NCBI GenBank assembly: GCA_004211785.1
Contig: SHBX01000001.1
Location: 186,001-250,000, forward strand
Source: Winogradskyella sp.
GTDB lineage: Bacteria > Bacteroidota > Bacteroidia > Flavobacteriales > Flavobacteriaceae
DNA: 64,000 nucleotides
Direction of reading: 5' to 3'
The notes under the pieces are model-generated. The model was not told where the DNA came from. It saw nothing but the letters and a program-made list of their open reading frames with translations, and searched no databases. Positions 62,210 through 64,000 of the stretch are shown here, in pieces (the stretch's first letter is position 1; every line of letters begins with the position of its first letter). The position numbers and the translations under genes were made by a program.

Positions 62210-64000
62210 ATGTTGAGTGTAAAAGATTATATAGCCTTAATATTCTTATATTTTTCGTGTTCTGTATTACATGCACAACTTAACGCAACAACGATAGGAG
62301 ATGCGCAAAGTCTAGGTAATAATTGTTTTATTATTACTCAAGACATATTAAGTCAGGTTGGTGGTGTTTGGTATGATAATGCCATAGATTTTGATCAAGA
62401 CTTCACTATAAATTATCAAAATAATTTTGGAAGTAAAGATGGAAATGGTGCAGACGGCATGGCCTTAGTTTTTAAAGATAATTCAACGCCTCAGTTAGGA
62501 AACGCTGGTGGTGGTATGGGATACCAAAATATAGGTTCACTCACAGATCCAATATCAGAGGCATCATTAACGATAGAGTTTGATACTTATTTAAATAACA
62601 CACCTCAAGAAGGGCTTTTAGCTGATCCGTTTTTTGATCATATTGCAATAATGCGTAATGGTAATCCAAATCATAATAGTACTGATAATTTAGCAGGTCC
62701 AGTACAAGCTAGTAATACATCTCAAAATATTGAAGATGGGAATACGCATGAAATAAAAATTGATTGGAATGCTTCTACTCAAATACTAAGTGTATTTTTT
62801 GATTGCGAATTAAGGTTGTCTCTAAACTTAGACGTAAAAAACACTATTTTTTCTGGTGATGATACTGTCTTTTTTGGCTTTGTAGGATCAACAGGAGGTT
62901 TATCTAATTTACATCAAGTCTGTTTTAATAGTATTTCATTTATAGATAATTTACAATTACAAGATGAAACTATATGTGAGAATGATGACATTCAAGTAGA
63001 CGCTACTATTCCAAGTGGTGTTACATATGTCTGGACACCAACTAATGGTGTTAGTGACCCCAATATTGCTAATCCATCATTTTTTCCAAATACTACCACG
63101 ACATACACTGTTACTATAAGTGATATTTGTGGAGACACGACTGTAGACGATTTTATGTTAACGGTCTTACCAGTCGAGACACCTACTTTTAATACTGTTC
63201 CTCCAATTTGTGTAGGAGGTTCTTTGACGTCATTACCAACAACTTCTCTTGAGGGTATAACAGGAACTTGGTCACCGACTTTAACCAATACACAAACTAC
63301 GACCTATACATTTACGCCAGATGGAGGTTGCGCCAATTCTACGACTTTAGACATTGTTGTTATTCCTCTTGCGTTACCCACATTTAATTCTGTAGCTCCC
63401 ATTTGTCAGGGAGAAACACTTGCTCCATTACCAACGACTTCTAATAACGGAATTACAGGAACATGGTCTCCAGCTCTAAATAATACGAGTACAACCATAT
63501 ACACATTTATGCCAGACACTGGACAAGGTTGCGTGGACACAGCCACGCTACAAATTGATGTTATAGCTCCAATTACTCCCAGTTTTGATAATGTGACATC
63601 TATTTGTGAAGGTGAAACTTTAGCGCCATTACCAACGACGTCTAATAATGGAATTACAGGAACGTGGTCTCCAGCTTTAAATAATACCACTACAACAACC
63701 TATACTTTTACCCCAAGTATTGGAGAATGTGCGATATCTACAACACTTGATGTTATAGTCAATCCTCCAGTGTTACCTGTGTTTGATGCTATTGATTCTA
63801 TTTGCGAAGGAGAAGCTCTTGCTCCATTACCAACGACTTCTAATAATGGGATATCAGGAACATGGTCTCCAGCTTTAAATAATACCACTACAACCACGTA
63901 TACTTTTACGCCAAATGCTGGAGAATGTGCTATCACAACTACACTAGATATTGTAGTGGACATACCTGTTACTCCGATTTTTAATTCATTAGGTTCTTTC
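62210..64000 (+). CDS. secreted lectin-domain adhesin-like protein with tandem repeats, 3' part cut by window edge
   Basis: The + strand is open from ATG at 62210 to the window edge (597 codons), so it is absent from the ORF track. A leader (MLSVKDYIALIFLYFSCSVLHAQ) precedes an L-type (legume-like) lectin domain: DNAIDFDQDFTINYQNNFG, GADGMALVFK, SLTIEFDTYLN, DGNTHEIKIDW and VFFGFVGSTGG. Next come a PKD/Ig-like stretch (DETICENDDIQVDATIPSG, TTTYTVTISDICGD) and at least four ~66-residue repeats (CEGETLAPLPTTSNNGITG). It is probably a large T9SS surface adhesin, though the C-terminal sorting domain is not in the window. Confidence 0.85.
   Translation, partial: MLSVKDYIALIFLYFSCSVLHAQLNATTIGDAQSLGNNCFIITQDILSQVGGVWYDNAIDFDQDFTINYQNNFGSKDGNGADGMALVFKDNSTPQLGNAGGGMGYQNIGSLTDPISEASLTIEFDTYLNNTPQEGLLADPFFDHIAIMRNGNPNHNSTDNLAGPVQASNTSQNIEDGNTHEIKIDWNASTQILSVFFDCELRLSLNLDVKNTIFSGDDTVFFGFVGSTGGLSNLHQVCFNSISFIDNLQLQDETICENDDIQVDATIPSGVTYVWTPTNGVSDPNIANPSFFPNTTTTYTVTISDICGDTTVDDFMLTVLPVETPTFNTVPPICVGGSLTSLPTTSLEGITGTWSPTLTNTQTTTYTFTPDGGCANSTTLDIVVIPLALPTFNSVAPICQGETLAPLPTTSNNGITGTWSPALNNTSTTIYTFMPDTGQGCVDTATLQIDVIAPITPSFDNVTSICEGETLAPLPTTSNNGITGTWSPALNNTTTTTYTFTPSIGECAISTTLDVIVNPPVLPVFDAIDSICEGEALAPLPTTSNNGISGTWSPALNNTTTTTYTFTPNAGECAITTTLDIVVDIPVTPIFNSLGSF
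63179..64000 (+). repeat. tandem ~198-base coding repeats in the adhesin gene
   Basis: Units begin at 63179, 63374, 63575, 63773 and 63971 (lengths 195, 201, 198, 198). Each encodes a TP.FN start, an IC.GE segment, LPTTS.NGI.GTWSP and a YTF.P end. Units 2 to 4 are nearly identical at DNA level over the CCATTACCAACGACTTCTAA region, indicating recent expansion; the array continues beyond the window. Confidence 0.85.

Noticed and set aside
62992-63963. Three minus-strand ORFs with repeated motifs
   Set aside because: Antisense of the tandem repeats of the adhesin gene; the repetition comes from the real gene.
63179-64000. Tandem repeats as a CRISPR array
   Set aside because: Units of ~198 bases are in frame with coding sequence and have no spacer structure.

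Overview
The window is AT-rich chromosomal DNA of a marine-type Flavobacteriaceae (Bacteroidota) species. The evidence is several secreted proteins ending in type IX secretion (T9SS) C-terminal sorting domains, the T9SS component PorZ, -7 boxes of the Bacteroidota form TAnnTTTG, weak ribosome binding sites, TonB-dependent transport, and flavobacterial gene neighbourhoods such as yicC-gmk-nadD and porZ-recO. The genus cannot be fixed from sequence alone. No tRNA, rRNA, CRISPR array, prophage, transposase or IS element was seen. Coding density is high and no stretch over 300 bases lacks a gene.

Layout. 1-3.6 kb: three tandem secreted zinc metalloprotease paralogues (the first cut by the window edge). 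3.6-6.3 kb: an AraC regulator, a 53-residue peptide gene missed by the ORF track, and an operon for an AhpD-like protein, a SnoaL-like protein and a cupredoxin. Two promoters there share the same operator and the same spacing. 6.3-9.8 kb: a 57-residue Cys-rich protein, ferritin and PEP carboxylase. 9.8-16.7 kb: metG with an exported protein, an MG2/plug protein and a histone-deacetylase-like protein. 16.8-19.9 kb: a DUF1501/DUF1800 secreted pair. 20-29.7 kb: an LD-carboxypeptidase, an ECF sigma operon with a serine hydrolase, YceI, a membrane-bound winged-helix regulator with a HEAT-repeat partner, a second serine hydrolase and a membrane AraC regulator. 29.9-39 kb: housekeeping genes (yraN, nadD, gmk, yicC, thioesterase, GNAT-like, DMT exporter, ArsC-like, DinB, Na+/H+ antiporter, cystathionine gamma-synthase). 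39-50.4 kb: an outer-membrane protein, NADP glutamate dehydrogenase, porZ-recO-TonB receptor and a large lamin-tail T9SS protein. 50.4-60.8 kb: recX, a JmjC-like cupin, bioB, flotillin/NfeD, a ketosynthase and the bioF-x-bioD-bioA operon. 60.8-64 kb: an autoregulated-looking DUF2975-DUF2975-HTH operon and the start of a lectin-like repeat adhesin that runs off the window.

The strongest unexplained signals are: (1) the twin AraC-type promoters around the 53-residue gene; (2) a palindromic repeat present once between genes and once in frame inside bioF, with a compensatory stem change; (3) paired TTATTG/CAATAA palindromes around the promoter of the DUF2975-HTH operon; (4) GTATAGTT/AACTATAC motifs between that operon and the adhesin gene; and (5) a membrane AraC regulator whose coding frame continues upstream without an ATG.
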